Assembly (NCBI GenBank): GCA_905234175.1
Contig: CAJOGX010000003.1
Location: 1-64,000, forward strand
Direction: 5' to 3'
Source: an uncultured Selenomonadaceae bacterium
Lineage (GTDB): Bacteria; Bacillota; Negativicutes; Selenomonadales; Selenomonadaceae
Length of the DNA stretch: 64,000 nt
Positions 53,843 through 63,346 of this stretch are shown here, one piece after another. Position 1 is the first letter of the stretch. Each line of letters begins with the position of its first letter. A program made the position numbers and the translations under genes. Below the pieces are notes generated by a model that searched no databases, was not told where the DNA came from, and saw nothing but the letters and a program-made list of their open reading frames with translations.

Positions 53843-55903
53843 TTATTTATCTTCGTTCGCCTTTTTATTTTCTTCGATAATTTTTTCCGCGAGCTTGTCA
53901 GGCATCGGGTCGTAGTGCGAGAACTTGAGGCTGTAAGAGCCGCGCCCCTGCGTCTGCGAACGCAAATCAGTGGCGTATTTGTAAAGTTCGGACGCCGGAA
54001 TAAGCGCCTTGACTTCGGTCATTCCCTTGCCCTTCGGATCCATGCCGAGAATTTTGCCTCGCTTGGAATTGAGCTTGCCAATGATGTCGCCCATGTATTC
54101 GCTGGGAACGAGCACGGTAATTTCGTCGATAGGCTCAAGCAAAATCGGCTCGGCGGCGAGAATGCCTTTCCTGATAGCGATAGCGGTCGCCATTTTGAAC
54201 GCGGCTTCGCTGGAGTCGACGGGGTGATAGCTGCCGTCGTAGAGGTTGACGCTGACGTTTACGACGGGGTAGCCCGCGATAATTCCGTCTGCAAGCGTTT
54301 CATTGGTGCCCTTTTCAACGGCGGGGAAGTACTGGCGCGGGACGCTGCCGCCGAAAATCGATTCGCTGAACTTGTTACCGAACTCGTTGCCGTCGCCGTC
54401 TTTGTTCGGGCCAATTTTCAGCCAGACATCGCCGTACTGCCCGTGACCGCCGGACTGTTTCTTATGCTTGCCCTGCACTTCGACGGACTTGCGAATAGTT
54501 TCGCGGTAGTCAACGCGCGGTTCGCCCAAAACCATCTGCACGCCGAATTTGCGCTGAATTTTGTCGCCGAGAATGTCAAGGTGAACTTCGCCGATACCGC
54601 TGAGAATCGTCTGGCGGGTGGCGGGGTCTTTGACGAGCTTAATCGTGGGGTCTTCGTCCTGCTGGCGGGTGATAGCGCCGATAACTTTATCGTCTTCGCC
54701 CTTTTTCGCGGAGCTGACCGCCATAGCGAGCATTGGCTCAGGATAATTTATTCGTTCGTACTTAATCGCGGCGCCCTTTTCGCAAAGCGTGTCGCAGGTC
54801 TTGGCGTTGGCGAGCTTGGACGTGATAACGATATCGCCGGCGTGCGCCACGTCAACATTAATCTGCTTTTTGCCCTGCATGGTGAAGAGTCCGCTGATAC
54901 GCTCGGTGCCCTCGGAATTGTCGCCGATAAGCTGATAGTTGCCGTCCGCCTTCATATCGCCGGAGAAAACGCGAATGTAGGACATGCGGCCGACGAACGG
55001 GTCAACGAGCGTTTTCCAGATTTGTCCGCTGAACGCGTCAGACATTTTGCGCTCAATCAGGTCGCCGGAATTTGGGTCGGTGCCGGTGCGGTTTCTGTAA
55101 TCGGGCGCGGGCAGGTACTGTACGACGTTATCCAAAAGTTTGTCGACGCCGATATTCTGGAGCGCGGAGCCCACGAAGACGGGGAAAACTTTCGCCTGCC
55201 GGACGCCTTCAGCCAGCGCGTCAGCGATTTGCTTTTCGTCAAGGTTGTCAGTGTCGCCTTCGAGATATTTTTCCATAAGCTCATCGTTGTACTCGGCGAT
55301 AATGTCAAGCATTTCGAGGCGCTCATTTTCAACTTCGTCCGCCAAATCCGCAGGCACGTCGCCGGAATTAATCAAATCGACAACGCCCTTGAACGAATCT
55401 TCTTTACCAATCGGAATCTGAACGGGGACGGCGCTGTTACCGAATTTCGCGCGAATGTCGTCGAGAGTTTTGCGGAAGTCGGCGTGCTCACGATCCATTT
55501 TGTTAATAAAAATCGCGCGGGGCAGGTTGAGATTTTCAGCGAGCGCCCAGGCTTTTTCAGTCTCAACTTCGACGCCGGCGTTTGCAGCGACGATAATCAG
55601 AGCGGCGTCAGCGGCGTACATCGCGCCCATGACTTCCGCGACGAAATCTGGGTAGCCAGGCGTGTCAATGAAATTTATTTTGTAATTTTTCCACTCGGTG
55701 ACGGCGAGCGAATCGCCAATCGTCATTTTGCGCTTAGTTTCTTCGGCTTCGTAATCGAGCACGCTGGTGCCGTCGTCGACCTTGCCAATGCGCTTGACCG
55801 CGCCGCTATTGAAAAGACAGGCGTCGAGCAGGCTGGTTTTGCCGGTCTTGCCGTGCCCCGCAACCGCCACGTTTCTGATAAATTCGCTTGCGTAATCCTT
55901 CAT
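53843..55903 (-). CDS. Elongation factor G paralogue
   Basis: A 686-residue translation GTPase of the EF-G fold. G1 is GHGKTGKTS (residues 17-25), G3 DTPGYPD, and G4 NKMD. The G1 loop and KRIGKVDDGTSVLDYEAEE are unlike the main EF-G (AHIDAGKTTT), so it is the second EF-G type found in many bacteria. Domains II-V follow in order. The role may be translocation, ribosome recycling or a stress function. It stands alone, not in a str operon. GGGAGG lies before the ATG. Confidence 0.88.
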   Translation of the reverse strand: MKDYASEFIRNVAVAGHGKTGKTSLLDACLFNSGAVKRIGKVDDGTSVLDYEAEETKRKMTIGDSLAVTEWKNYKINFIDTPGYPDFVAEVMGAMYAADAALIIVAANAGVEVETEKAWALAENLNLPRAIFINKMDREHADFRKTLDDIRAKFGNSAVPVQIPIGKEDSFKGVVDLINSGDVPADLADEVENERLEMLDIIAEYNDELMEKYLEGDTDNLDEKQIADALAEGVRQAKVFPVFVGSALQNIGVDKLLDNVVQYLPAPDYRNRTGTDPNSGDLIERKMSDAFSGQIWKTLVDPFVGRMSYIRVFSGDMKADGNYQLIGDNSEGTERISGLFTMQGKKQINVDVAHAGDIVITSKLANAKTCDTLCEKGAAIKYERINYPEPMLAMAVSSAKKGEDDKVIGAITRQQDEDPTIKLVKDPATRQTILSGIGEVHLDILGDKIQRKFGVQMVLGEPRVDYRETIRKSVEVQGKHKKQSGGHGQYGDVWLKIGPNKDGDGNEFGNKFSESIFGGSVPRQYFPAVEKGTNETLADGIIAGYPVVNVSVNLYDGSYHPVDSSEAAFKMATAIAIRKGILAAEPILLEPIDEITVLVPSEYMGDIIGKLNSKRGKILGMDPKGKGMTEVKALIPASELYKYATDLRSQTQGRGSYSLKFSHYDPMPDKLAEKIIEENKKANEDK

Positions 55904-55990
55904 TCAAAAGTTACCTCCCATAAAAAATCTACGTAATATTTCTAGGAAATTCGCGTTTATCCTGCCGCGCCGCCGTTTGAAAAATTTTGC

Positions 55991-56018
55991 TTGCGTTTTG
56001 AGGGATTTGGTGTAAAAT
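55991..56018 (+). promoter_or_regulatory. Promoter candidate for ald
   Basis: TTGCGT at 55991-55996 and TAAAAT at 56013-56018 are 16 bases apart, 28 bases before the GTG start. Moderate match. Confidence 0.45.
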
Positions 56019-56046
56019 AAGTGAAAATTTTTCGGGAGGGATTTTC

Positions 56047-57168
56047 GTGATAATCGGCGTGTCGAAGGAAATCAAGAATAACGAGAACCGCGTTGGCCTG
56101 ACGCCGGCGGGCACTGAGGCACTCGTCAAAGCTGGGCACAAAGTTCTGGTTGAGCAGAGCGCGGGCGTTGGCAGCGGTTTCAGCGACGAAAATTATTCTG
56201 CGGTCGGCGGCGAAATTGTTGCGGACAAGGCAGAAATTTTCAATCGCGCGGAAATGATTGTCAAGGTCAAGGAGCCGCTCGAATCTGAGTACGGACTTTT
56301 CCACGAAGGGCAGATTCTGTTCACGTACCTGCACCTTGCGCCGGAGCCCGCGCTTACCAAAGCTTTGCTGGACAAAAAAGTTACCGGCATTGCTTACGAA
56401 ACTGTTGTCGGGCGCGACGGAAAAAGTTTGCCGCTTCTTGCGCCGATGAGCGAAATTGCCGGACGCATGGCGGTACAGATTGGCGCGCATTTCCTTGAAA
56501 GTCGCTACGGCGGGCGCGGCGTCCTCCTCGGCGGAGTCAGCGGCGTTGCGGCGGGGCAGGTTGTTATTGTCGGCGGCGGGATTGTCGGTACGAACGCGGC
56601 GAAAATGGCTGTCGGACTCGGCGCGCGCGTCACCGTTATCGATTTGTCGATTGACAGGCTGCGCTACCTCGACGATATTTTTGGCGGCAGAATTTGTACC
56701 GTCATGTCGAACAGCTACAACATTGCGGAATGGACGCGGCAGGCTGATTTGCTCGTTGGCGCTGTGCTGATTCCTGGCGCGAAAACTCCAAAGCTCGTCA
56801 CGGAAAAAATGGTCAGCGAAATGAAACGCGGCTCGGTTATCGTCGACGTGGCGATTGACCAGGGCGGCTCGGTCGAAACCTGCGACAAGGTTACCACGCA
56901 CGACAACCCTACGTTTGAAAAATTCGGCGTGATTCATTATTCCGTTGCGAATATTCCTGGCGCAGTTGCAAGAACTTCGACGCTCGCGCTGACGAATGCG
57001 ACGCTGCCATACGCGCTGAAAATCGCCGACGACGGCTGGAAGGCGGCCTGCGCGAAAGACGCCGGACTTGCGAAGGGCTTGAGCACAATCAGCGGGAAAG
57101 TTACGAATAAGCCCGTTGCTGAGGCGCTCGGACTTGAATACACCGACGTGGCGGAGTTCCTGAAATAA
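56047..57168 (+). CDS. ald: Alanine dehydrogenase
   Basis: Reversibly deaminates L-alanine to pyruvate and ammonia with NAD. The 373-residue product has [14 protein letters not shown] at the start, K75 in the VKEP loop, H96 in TYLHLA, and the NAD loop [14 protein letters not shown]. Length is exactly that of the family. The GTG start has GGGAGGG upstream. The alanine carrier gene follows 63 bases later, so uptake and breakdown of alanine are coupled. Confidence 0.95.
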   Translation: MIIGVSKEIKNNENRVGLTPAGTEALVKAGHKVLVEQSAGVGSGFSDENYSAVGGEIVADKAEIFNRAEMIVKVKEPLESEYGLFHEGQILFTYLHLAPEPALTKALLDKKVTGIAYETVVGRDGKSLPLLAPMSEIAGRMAVQIGAHFLESRYGGRGVLLGGVSGVAAGQVVIVGGGIVGTNAAKMAVGLGARVTVIDLSIDRLRYLDDIFGGRICTVMSNSYNIAEWTRQADLLVGAVLIPGAKTPKLVTEKMVSEMKRGSVIVDVAIDQGGSVETCDKVTTHDNPTFEKFGVIHYSVANIPGAVARTSTLALTNATLPYALKIADDGWKAACAKDAGLAKGLSTISGKVTNKPVAEALGLEYTDVAEFLK

Positions 57169-57173
57169 AAATT

Positions 57174-57201
57174 TTGCCCTCCCAGAAATTTATGCTATAA
57201 T
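57174..57201 (+). promoter_or_regulatory. Promoter of the alanine carrier gene, inside a hairpin loop
   Basis: TTGCCC at 57174-57179 and TATAAT at 57196-57201 are 16 bases apart. The -10 lies in the loop of an inverted repeat (57178-57185 with 57217-57224). Confidence 0.55.
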
Positions 57202-57231
57202 AAATTTATAACATAACTGGGAGGTTTTTTT
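57178..57231 (+). terminator. Terminator or attenuator covering the carrier ribosome site
   Basis: CCTCCCAG at 57178-57185 pairs perfectly with CTGGGAGG at 57217-57224, followed by TTTTTTT. The right arm contains the ribosome site of the next gene. A read-through RNA from ald could fold so, stop, or hide the site. RNA begun at the inner promoter lacks the left arm. Confidence 0.5.
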
Positions 57232-58662
57232 ATGGAAGCTCTGCACGGAATCATAAACAGCGTCAACGACGTGCTCTGGACGTACATTATAATCGCGGCG
57301 CTGCTTGGCTCCGGCGTCATTTACACACTGCGGACGAAATTTGTACAGCTGCGAATGCTCGGCGAAATGTTTCGGCTGATTTTTAGTAGCGCGGGCGCGA
57401 AAACTACCGGCAGGGAAATCAGCGGCTTTCAGGCTTTCTGCGTGTCAACGGCGTCGCGCGTGGGCGTCGGGAATATTGCGGGCGTCGCCATTGCAATTGT
57501 CAGCGGCGGGCCTGGCGCGGTGTTCTGGATGTGGGTAATCGCCTTCATTGGCTGTGCGACGGGTTTTGTTGAGAGCACGCTGGCGCAGATTTACAAACTT
57601 CCGCGCGGCGAAGGCAGTTTCCACGGCGGCCCCGCGTACTACATTAAAAATGCGCTCCACCAGCCAGCTGTCGCAAAACTTTTCGCAATTCTAATTTCCG
57701 TGACGTTCGGGCTGATTTATGTTTCGGTGCAGGCGAACACAATCGTTCAGTCGGTCGAAGCGGCGTTCGGAATCGAGCGGGCAATTACGGCGGTGGCGAT
57801 TGCAATTTTGACGGCGGCGGTAATTTTCGGCGGCGTGACGCGAATCGCAAAGTTCAAGGAAATGCTCGTGCCGACGATGGCGGGAGTTTATTTGTTATCG
57901 GCAGCGGTAATCGTCGTTATGAACATTTCGGAAGTGCCGACGATGTTCGCGCTGATAATTCACGACGCGTTCAGCCCGCAGGCGGCGGTTGGCGGAGGCT
58001 TCGGCGCAGTTTTCATGACGGGCGTGCGGCGCGGATTATTTTCCAACGAGGCGGGCGAAGGCTCAGTTCCCAACGCGGCGGCTACGGCTTCGGGCAGGCA
58101 CCCAGTGCGGCAGGGTCTGATTCAGTCTTTCGGCGTGTACGTCGACACGTGGCTTGTCTGCTCGGCGACGGCGTTTTCGGTTTTGCTGACGAATCAGTAT
58201 ACGATTGGCGGGAACGTAACCGGCGTGGTACTCGTGCAAAATTCGCTGGCGAGCGTCTACGGAACTTACGCCCCGCACATTCTGGCGCTGCTGGTTTTCA
58301 TGTTCGCCTTCAGCTCAATCGTCGGTAATTACTACTACGGCGAAGTCAACATTGCCTTTTTCGAGGGCGACGAATCCGGAATTTTGCCCAGCGCCATTGC
58401 CAGGCACGCGATGAATATTTTCAGACTCGGCGTCGTGGCTATGGTTTTGTTCGGCAGTTTCGCGGAACTCGGTCTCGTCTGGGACAGCGCGGATTTATTC
58501 ATGGGAATTTTGTGCGTCACGAATCTCTACGCAATTGCGCGGCTCGGCAAGTACGCTTTCATTGCGCTTGACGACTACATTGCGCAGAGGAAACGCGGCG
58601 TCGAAGAGCCGGTCTTCGATAAAAAAATTCTCCCCAATAAAGACGGCATTCACGCCTGGTAA
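57232..58662 (+). CDS. Alanine/sodium symporter (AGCS family)
   Basis: A 476-residue integral membrane carrier with about ten helices. Family marks are GSGVIYTLRTKFVQLR near the start, FQAFCVSTASRVGVGNIAGVA, GPGAVFWMW, and NEAGEGSVPNAAAT. It takes up alanine (sometimes glycine) with sodium. The ATG follows GGGAGG, which is part of an inverted repeat. A strong terminator follows. Confidence 0.93.
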   Translation: MEALHGIINSVNDVLWTYIIIAALLGSGVIYTLRTKFVQLRMLGEMFRLIFSSAGAKTTGREISGFQAFCVSTASRVGVGNIAGVAIAIVSGGPGAVFWMWVIAFIGCATGFVESTLAQIYKLPRGEGSFHGGPAYYIKNALHQPAVAKLFAILISVTFGLIYVSVQANTIVQSVEAAFGIERAITAVAIAILTAAVIFGGVTRIAKFKEMLVPTMAGVYLLSAAVIVVMNISEVPTMFALIIHDAFSPQAAVGGGFGAVFMTGVRRGLFSNEAGEGSVPNAAATASGRHPVRQGLIQSFGVYVDTWLVCSATAFSVLLTNQYTIGGNVTGVVLVQNSLASVYGTYAPHILALLVFMFAFSSIVGNYYYGEVNIAFFEGDESGILPSAIARHAMNIFRLGVVAMVLFGSFAELGLVWDSADLFMGILCVTNLYAIARLGKYAFIALDDYIAQRKRGVEEPVFDKKILPNKDGIHAW

Positions 58663-58680
58663 AATTTTTCGGCAAACTAA

Positions 58681-58717
58681 AACCCTGAGGAGTTGCGGTT
58701 CCACAGGGTCTTTTTTT
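58681..58717 (+). terminator. Terminator of the alanine carrier gene
   Basis: ACCCTG (58682-58687) pairs with CAGGGT (58704-58709), followed by C and seven T. Confidence 0.85.
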
Positions 58718-58720
58718 ATT

Positions 58721-59095
58721 TCAATCTGGATAATACGTCACGCAGGAACTTGGCGACTCGTAGACGCGAATTGCGCTGAGTTTCGTCGTGCCGCTGAAAA
58801 TTTCCGTCGCCGCCAGCCTGTCAAAAATTACCTTAGCGAGATTTTCCGCCGTCGGGCTCCTGTCGACAAACGGCGGGATTTCGTTCAAATATCTGTGGTC
58901 GAACTCGTCAAGAATTTTGTTGAGCTCGCCTTTTAAGTCCTTGAAGTCGATTAAAATTTCCAGCTCGTTAAGTTCCCTGCCCTGCGCGACCGCCTCGATA
59001 ATCCAGCTGTGCCCGTGCAACCGCGCGCATTTGCCAGGGTAGTTGTGCAAAAAATGCGCCGCCTCAAATGCAGATTTAACCGTCAGTTCGTACAT
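58721..59095 (-). CDS. queD: 6-carboxytetrahydropterin synthase
   Basis: A 124-residue T-fold enzyme of queuosine synthesis. The zinc ligands are the His of AAHFL and the two of LHGHSW. The catalytic Cys is in PGKCARLHG. The start at 59095 has GGAGG upstream; nine upstream codons lack one. It overlaps the end of the SGNH gene by 20 bases. The other queuosine genes (queC, queE) are not in the window. Confidence 0.9.
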   Translation of the reverse strand: MYELTVKSAFEAAHFLHNYPGKCARLHGHSWIIEAVAQGRELNELEILIDFKDLKGELNKILDEFDHRYLNEIPPFVDRSPTAENLAKVIFDRLAATEIFSGTTKLSAIRVYESPSSCVTYYPD

Positions 59096-60011
59096 AGCCT
59101 TTCGCCTCCAAAAATTTTTCAACGTTCCTGCCCATAATCATTTTGCCGCGAAGATTCTGGTGCAGACCGTCCGGCGTGAAAACCGCGCGAAGTTCGCCAG
59201 AATTATCTTCCAGCCCCGCCGCAAAGTCGAAGCCGCCATTTTCCAAAATCCAGCGATTAACTTTCGCGCGCTCGGACTTCCAATCCCTGTCGGTAAGGTT
59301 AATCCCGCGCCCGCTGATAATTTTCGCGTTCATTGGCGTCAGCGTCCCAAGGTACGGCGTAATTCCGTTCGCTAAACATTTTTCGCACAGGATTTCCAGG
59401 TTGGCAATAACTTCCTCCGCCGACGCGCCGCCGCGAATATCGTTGACGCCGCCAATAATCAGCAGAACTTCCGGCTGAAACGGCAGAACGTCGCTCTCGA
59501 AACGCTCAATCATCATCGCCGTGGTATCGCCGCTGCGCCCGATATTTTTCACTGGAATTTCGCAGAAAGTTTCCCACTGGCAACTGAGCTGCCCCGCCGG
59601 TATGAAATTCGCGCCGCCGTGCGTTATGCTGTCGCCCAGCGCGGCAAATGTTACCGGCGCCGTCACGCTGAAATATTTCCGCTCCGACCAGTCGCTCAGC
59701 GGTTTTTTATTTTTGTCTACCGCCCGCACCCGCCAGAAATATTCGCCGACTTCCACGAACGGTTTCTGCTCAGTCATGTAGCTCAAAGCTTCCGTGTTCG
59801 GCATGTCCCGCACGATTTTCCCGCGCGAGTCCAAAACCTGAATCTGATAAAATTCCGCGCCCACTACCGGCGCCCACGAATACGTCGGATAAACCGGCGC
59901 GAACGCCATTTGTTCAAATTCCGTCGTCGGATTTGGCGTCTCGCATTTGAATTTTGCCTCCGCCGGTACGAAAAACATCAGCGCCATTAAAACCGCCGCT
60001 AAAAATTTCAA
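59076..60011 (-). CDS. Exported SGNH/GDSL hydrolase
   Basis: A 311-residue exported esterase. Signal peptide (residues 1-19, ending AEA). A fibronectin-like part at about 45-115 (VYPTYSWAPVVGAEFYQIQVLD) is followed by the SGNH fold: GDSITHGG with the serine, NIGRSGD, GGVNDI, and the Asp-His pair in DGLHQN. The substrate may be a cell-surface acyl ester. The TTG start follows GGGGG. A terminator separates it from ilvE. Confidence 0.85.
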   Translation of the reverse strand: MKFLAAVLMALMFFVPAEAKFKCETPNPTTEFEQMAFAPVYPTYSWAPVVGAEFYQIQVLDSRGKIVRDMPNTEALSYMTEQKPFVEVGEYFWRVRAVDKNKKPLSDWSERKYFSVTAPVTFAALGDSITHGGANFIPAGQLSCQWETFCEIPVKNIGRSGDTTAMMIERFESDVLPFQPEVLLIIGGVNDIRGGASAEEVIANLEILCEKCLANGITPYLGTLTPMNAKIISGRGINLTDRDWKSERAKVNRWILENGGFDFAAGLEDNSGELRAVFTPDGLHQNLRGKMIMGRNVEKFLEAKGYVRTDG

Positions 60012-60027
60012 ATTCGCTACCCCCTAC

Positions 60028-60056
60028 AAAAAAAGCGAAGGCCTTGCAACCTCCGC
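60028..60056 (-). terminator. ilvE terminator
   Basis: On the minus strand a 7-base stem (60056-60050 with 60041-60035, G-U allowed) is followed by seven T (60034-60028). Confidence 0.85.
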
Positions 60057-60078
60057 CAAAAATTTTCGCGCTGAAATT

Positions 60079-61146
60079 TCACTCGGCCGCCTCGATAAAG
60101 CCGAATTTATCTTCGACCTCGCCGGTGTGAATGCCTTCGATGTAGTCGTACATTTTCTGCGTGAAGTCGCCGATTTTGCCGCCGTTAATGACGTACTCCT
60201 TGCCCTTGTATTCGAGCAGACCGACGGGCGAAATGACCGCCGCCGTGCCGGAGCCGAAAACTTCTTCGAGCGTGCCGTTATCGTGCGCCGCTATAACCTC
60301 GTCGATAGAAATTTTGCGCTCAACGACCGGATAGCCCCAGTCCGCCGCAATTTGATTGACCGTGCGCCGCGTAATGCCGTCAAGAATCGAAGTCTGGAGC
60401 TTAGGCGAAGGCGAAACAATCTCGCCGTTAATCTTGAACAGAATGTTCATCGAGCCGACTTCCTCAATGTACTTGCGCTCAACGCCGTCCAGCCAGAGAA
60501 CCTGGTCGTAATTTTTTTCGTGCGCTACCAAACCGGCGTGCAGACTTGCGGCGTAATTAGCAGGAGTTTTAGCCGCGCCCAGCCCGCCACGCACCGCGCG
60601 AACGTATTTATCTTCCACCATGATTTTAACCGGCGAAAAACCGTGCGCGTAGTAGGCGGCGACCGGCGAAAGGATTATCAGGAATTTGTAAGTTTTGGCG
60701 ACGTTCACGCCGAGGAAATTGTCCGTGGCGAATACAAACGGGCGAATGTACAGGCTCTGCCCCTTTTCCGTCGGTATCCAGTCGCGCTCGGTGTAGATTA
60801 ATTTTTTCAGACCGGCGAGCATAACGTCGAACGGCAGCTCAGGAATGTCAAGGATTTTCGCCGAAACGTTTATGCGCTGAAGGTGCGTGCTGGCGCGGAA
60901 AATTACCGGCTTGCCGTTGTGCTTGTAAGCTTTCAGCCCGTCGAAAATCGCCTGCCCGTAGTGGAGCGTCGTGTTCGCGGGGCTGATTGACATATTTTCA
61001 TAGGGAACAATTTTAGGGTCGTGCCAGCCGTCCGTCGGATTGTAATTCATCTCGAACATGTAATCGGTGAAGTGCGTGCCGAAGCCAATTTTTGAAACGT
61101 CGGGCTTGGCCTTGAGCGTCTTCGCCTCAACAAATTTAATCTCCAT
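60079..61146 (-). CDS. ilvE: Branched-chain amino acid aminotransferase
   Basis: A 355-residue class IV PLP aminotransferase that makes or breaks down Leu, Ile and Val. The PLP lysine is K193 in GGLGAAKTPANYAAS. HYGQAIFDGLKAY and EVFGSGTAAVISPVG bind cofactor and substrate. The length fits the type II (eukaryote-like) enzymes. AGGGGG lies before the ATG. Confidence 0.92.
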   Translation of the reverse strand: MEIKFVEAKTLKAKPDVSKIGFGTHFTDYMFEMNYNPTDGWHDPKIVPYENMSISPANTTLHYGQAIFDGLKAYKHNGKPVIFRASTHLQRINVSAKILDIPELPFDVMLAGLKKLIYTERDWIPTEKGQSLYIRPFVFATDNFLGVNVAKTYKFLIILSPVAAYYAHGFSPVKIMVEDKYVRAVRGGLGAAKTPANYAASLHAGLVAHEKNYDQVLWLDGVERKYIEEVGSMNILFKINGEIVSPSPKLQTSILDGITRRTVNQIAADWGYPVVERKISIDEVIAAHDNGTLEEVFGSGTAAVISPVGLLEYKGKEYVINGGKIGDFTQKMYDYIEGIHTGEVEDKFGFIEAAE

Positions 61147-61161
61147 TACAAAATTTCCCCC

Positions 61162-62247
61162 TTAGTTGCGTTTGACGTTGTCGCCGTAAATCGTCTTGAA
61201 GTCGTCGCGCATCGAAATCGTAATCCAGCCGTTCTGCTGCGAAAGTTTAGCGCAGTTCGCCGCCTTGGAAGGGCTGCCGAGTTCGCGGTCGGTATCGTCA
61301 CAGAGCACCATGAACGAAAGACTTTTGTACTTGTTGTTGGTAATCGTGTAGTTCAACATCGCGGTATCGCCGCCAGAATTTCCGAACGCCAAAACCGGCT
61401 GCTTGCCAATTTCCTGCGCGATATTCAGCACCTTGTTTTCCTTGACGTTCTTCATGATAAACTGACCGCGAATCAGATAATCGCTGCGCGTGAAGTTGTA
61501 ATCGAGCCCGTCCTTATTCCCCTGGTTCGCCGCGAGAAATTCGGCGTCAGTGCCAATTATATTGTTCGGCCTGATTTTCAGCAGGTCGCCCGCCAAAATT
61601 CTGAGAATCGGTCTGTCGGTGCCGGAAACAATGTAAACCGTGAAGTCGTTCGCCTGCAGATACTTTACAACTTCGACCATCGGCAGATAAAAACTTTCGC
61701 CGTAGCGCAGGTTGCTCAGACCTTCGACGGGTTTAACCATGAAATTTTTGACGTAAGTTTCAAACTCGGCGCTGGTCATTCCCGCGAAAACTGACTCCTG
61801 CGACATAGCCTGGCGCCTATCCATATCTTTCGGGAACTGCCCCGTCGGAAAGTGTCCCGCGCGAATTTCAGATTCAACGAGTTCCGCGTAAGTCCTGTCG
61901 GCTTCCGAGGGAACGTAAGTGCTGTCGTAGAGCGCGCGGTCAAGGTACATCATCCACTCGAAGTAGCACGGCGCCGTTTCGCAAATCAGCGTGCCGTCCA
62001 AATCGAAAACCGCAATTCTGTCCTCAACCGGAATGAAATTCGGGCTGCGCCTGTTCGTAACTTCCTTGACGTAATTTTTCAGCGCGGTGACAGACTCAGC
62101 TTTTTTGTTCCAATATTGAAAGTTGCCGCTTTTTTTAACCTGAATCGCCGAAATTTCCTTGCGGGACATCGCCTCAGCGTCGATAGAAAAAGTTCCGAGC
62201 GCCAGCATTCCCGCTAAAATTCCAGCCAAAAATTTTTTCGTCTTCAT
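61162..62247 (-). CDS. Secreted HAD-family phosphatase (copy 1)
   Basis: A 361-residue exported hydrolase. Signal peptide to about residue 26 (ILAGMLALGTFSIDAEA). The HAD nucleophile motif is VFDLDGTL, motif II is VSGTDRP, and motif IV is AFGNSGGDTAML. Large cap region between. Likely removes phosphate from an organic substrate outside the cytoplasm. It starts 3 bases after a paralogue, and its AGGAGG site lies in that gene. Confidence 0.85.
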   Translation of the reverse strand: MKTKKFLAGILAGMLALGTFSIDAEAMSRKEISAIQVKKSGNFQYWNKKAESVTALKNYVKEVTNRRSPNFIPVEDRIAVFDLDGTLICETAPCYFEWMMYLDRALYDSTYVPSEADRTYAELVESEIRAGHFPTGQFPKDMDRRQAMSQESVFAGMTSAEFETYVKNFMVKPVEGLSNLRYGESFYLPMVEVVKYLQANDFTVYIVSGTDRPILRILAGDLLKIRPNNIIGTDAEFLAANQGNKDGLDYNFTRSDYLIRGQFIMKNVKENKVLNIAQEIGKQPVLAFGNSGGDTAMLNYTITNNKYKSLSFMVLCDDTDRELGSPSKAANCAKLSQQNGWITISMRDDFKTIYGDNVKRN

Positions 62248-62250
62248 AAA

Positions 62251-63330
62251 TTAATTACTCCTCCTGACGTTATAGCCGTAAATCGTTTTGAACTCGTCGC
62301 GCATTGAAATCGTATTCCAGCCGCGTCTCGTCGCGAAAGCCTTGTCACTTTCAGCCCGTTTCAAATTTCCAAGTTCGCGTTCAACATCGTCGCAGAGCAC
62401 ATAGAAAGCCGCGCAGTTATATTTATTATTCTGCAGCGTGTATTCGAGCATACCGCTATCGCCGCTGGAATTTCCGAACGCCAGCACGGGCTTCTTGCCA
62501 ATGTGATTCAGAATGGAAAAAATCTTGACGGTCTTGCCGTTTTCGTTAATCGGTTCGCCGGAAATTACAATTTTTTCCCTGTAGCGGTCGAAAATGTGAG
62601 CGGCGGGCTTGTCCTTGCCCATGTTCGTCGAAGTGAAATTGAAATCCGAGCCAATAATTCTGTCGGGGCGAATCGGGAGAATGTCGCCGACAATTTCGCG
62701 CGTAGTGTCAACGCCGCACGCCGAGTCAATGTACACCGCGAAGCCGTTGTTGTCAAGGTACGACATAATTTCAATCATCGGCAGATAAAAAGCCTCGCCG
62801 CGCGTGAGATTCGTCAGGCCGGTTTCGGGGTCGTTCATGAAATTACGGACGTACGCGCGGTACTCTTCAGGCGTCATTCCCTCGTACGCCTTCGTCAGAT
62901 ATTCGAACAGCTGCTTATTTTCGGCGGCGGTAATGCCGGTCTTGTTGAAAATTTTCGGCCGGATTTTCTCAGCGAACCTGCGCATTTTTTTAGTCGGCGT
63001 ATAGGAAGGATCATTCAGCGCGCGGTGAAAAAACATCGTCTCCTGGAAATAGAGCGGCGCCGTTTCGCAGTAGAAAGTTCCGTCCATGTCGAACGTCGCA
63101 ATTCTGTCTTCCGGCGGAATGTAGTACGGGCTCATAGGGTCAATCGCGTTTTCCACGAACTCAATAATTTTCTGCTTCGTCGGAGAATCGTCGTTCCAGT
63201 ACTGGAAGTCGCGCGCAGTTTCTACGTGAATTGCCGCAATTTCAGCGCGCGACGCTGCCTGCGCTCCGCCCAAACTTCCGAACGCCAGCAGCCCCGCCAG
63301 AATCCCCGTCAGAATTTTTTTCGCCTTCAT
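62251..63330 (-). CDS. Secreted HAD-family phosphatase (copy 2)
   Basis: A 359-residue paralogue of the next gene, with the same plan: signal peptide (ILAGLLAFGSLGGAQA), TFDMDGTF, IDSACGVD in place of the usual motif II, and AFGNSSGDSGML. Motif II has Ser at the Ser/Thr position. The start at 63330 has GGGAG upstream; five upstream codons do not. The two genes form a tandem duplication followed by divergence. Confidence 0.85.
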   Translation of the reverse strand: MKAKKILTGILAGLLAFGSLGGAQAASRAEIAAIHVETARDFQYWNDDSPTKQKIIEFVENAIDPMSPYYIPPEDRIATFDMDGTFYCETAPLYFQETMFFHRALNDPSYTPTKKMRRFAEKIRPKIFNKTGITAAENKQLFEYLTKAYEGMTPEEYRAYVRNFMNDPETGLTNLTRGEAFYLPMIEIMSYLDNNGFAVYIDSACGVDTTREIVGDILPIRPDRIIGSDFNFTSTNMGKDKPAAHIFDRYREKIVISGEPINENGKTVKIFSILNHIGKKPVLAFGNSSGDSGMLEYTLQNNKYNCAAFYVLCDDVERELGNLKRAESDKAFATRRGWNTISMRDEFKTIYGYNVRRSN

Positions 63331-63346
63331 GAAAACATCTCCCAAT

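Noticed and set aside
53780-55936. 718-codon open frame antisense to the EF-G gene
   Set aside because: Shadow of a clearly identified translation GTPase; no start signal or motif.
61853-62217. Open frame antisense to the first HAD gene
   Set aside because: No ribosome site or recognisable domain; the sense gene is complete.
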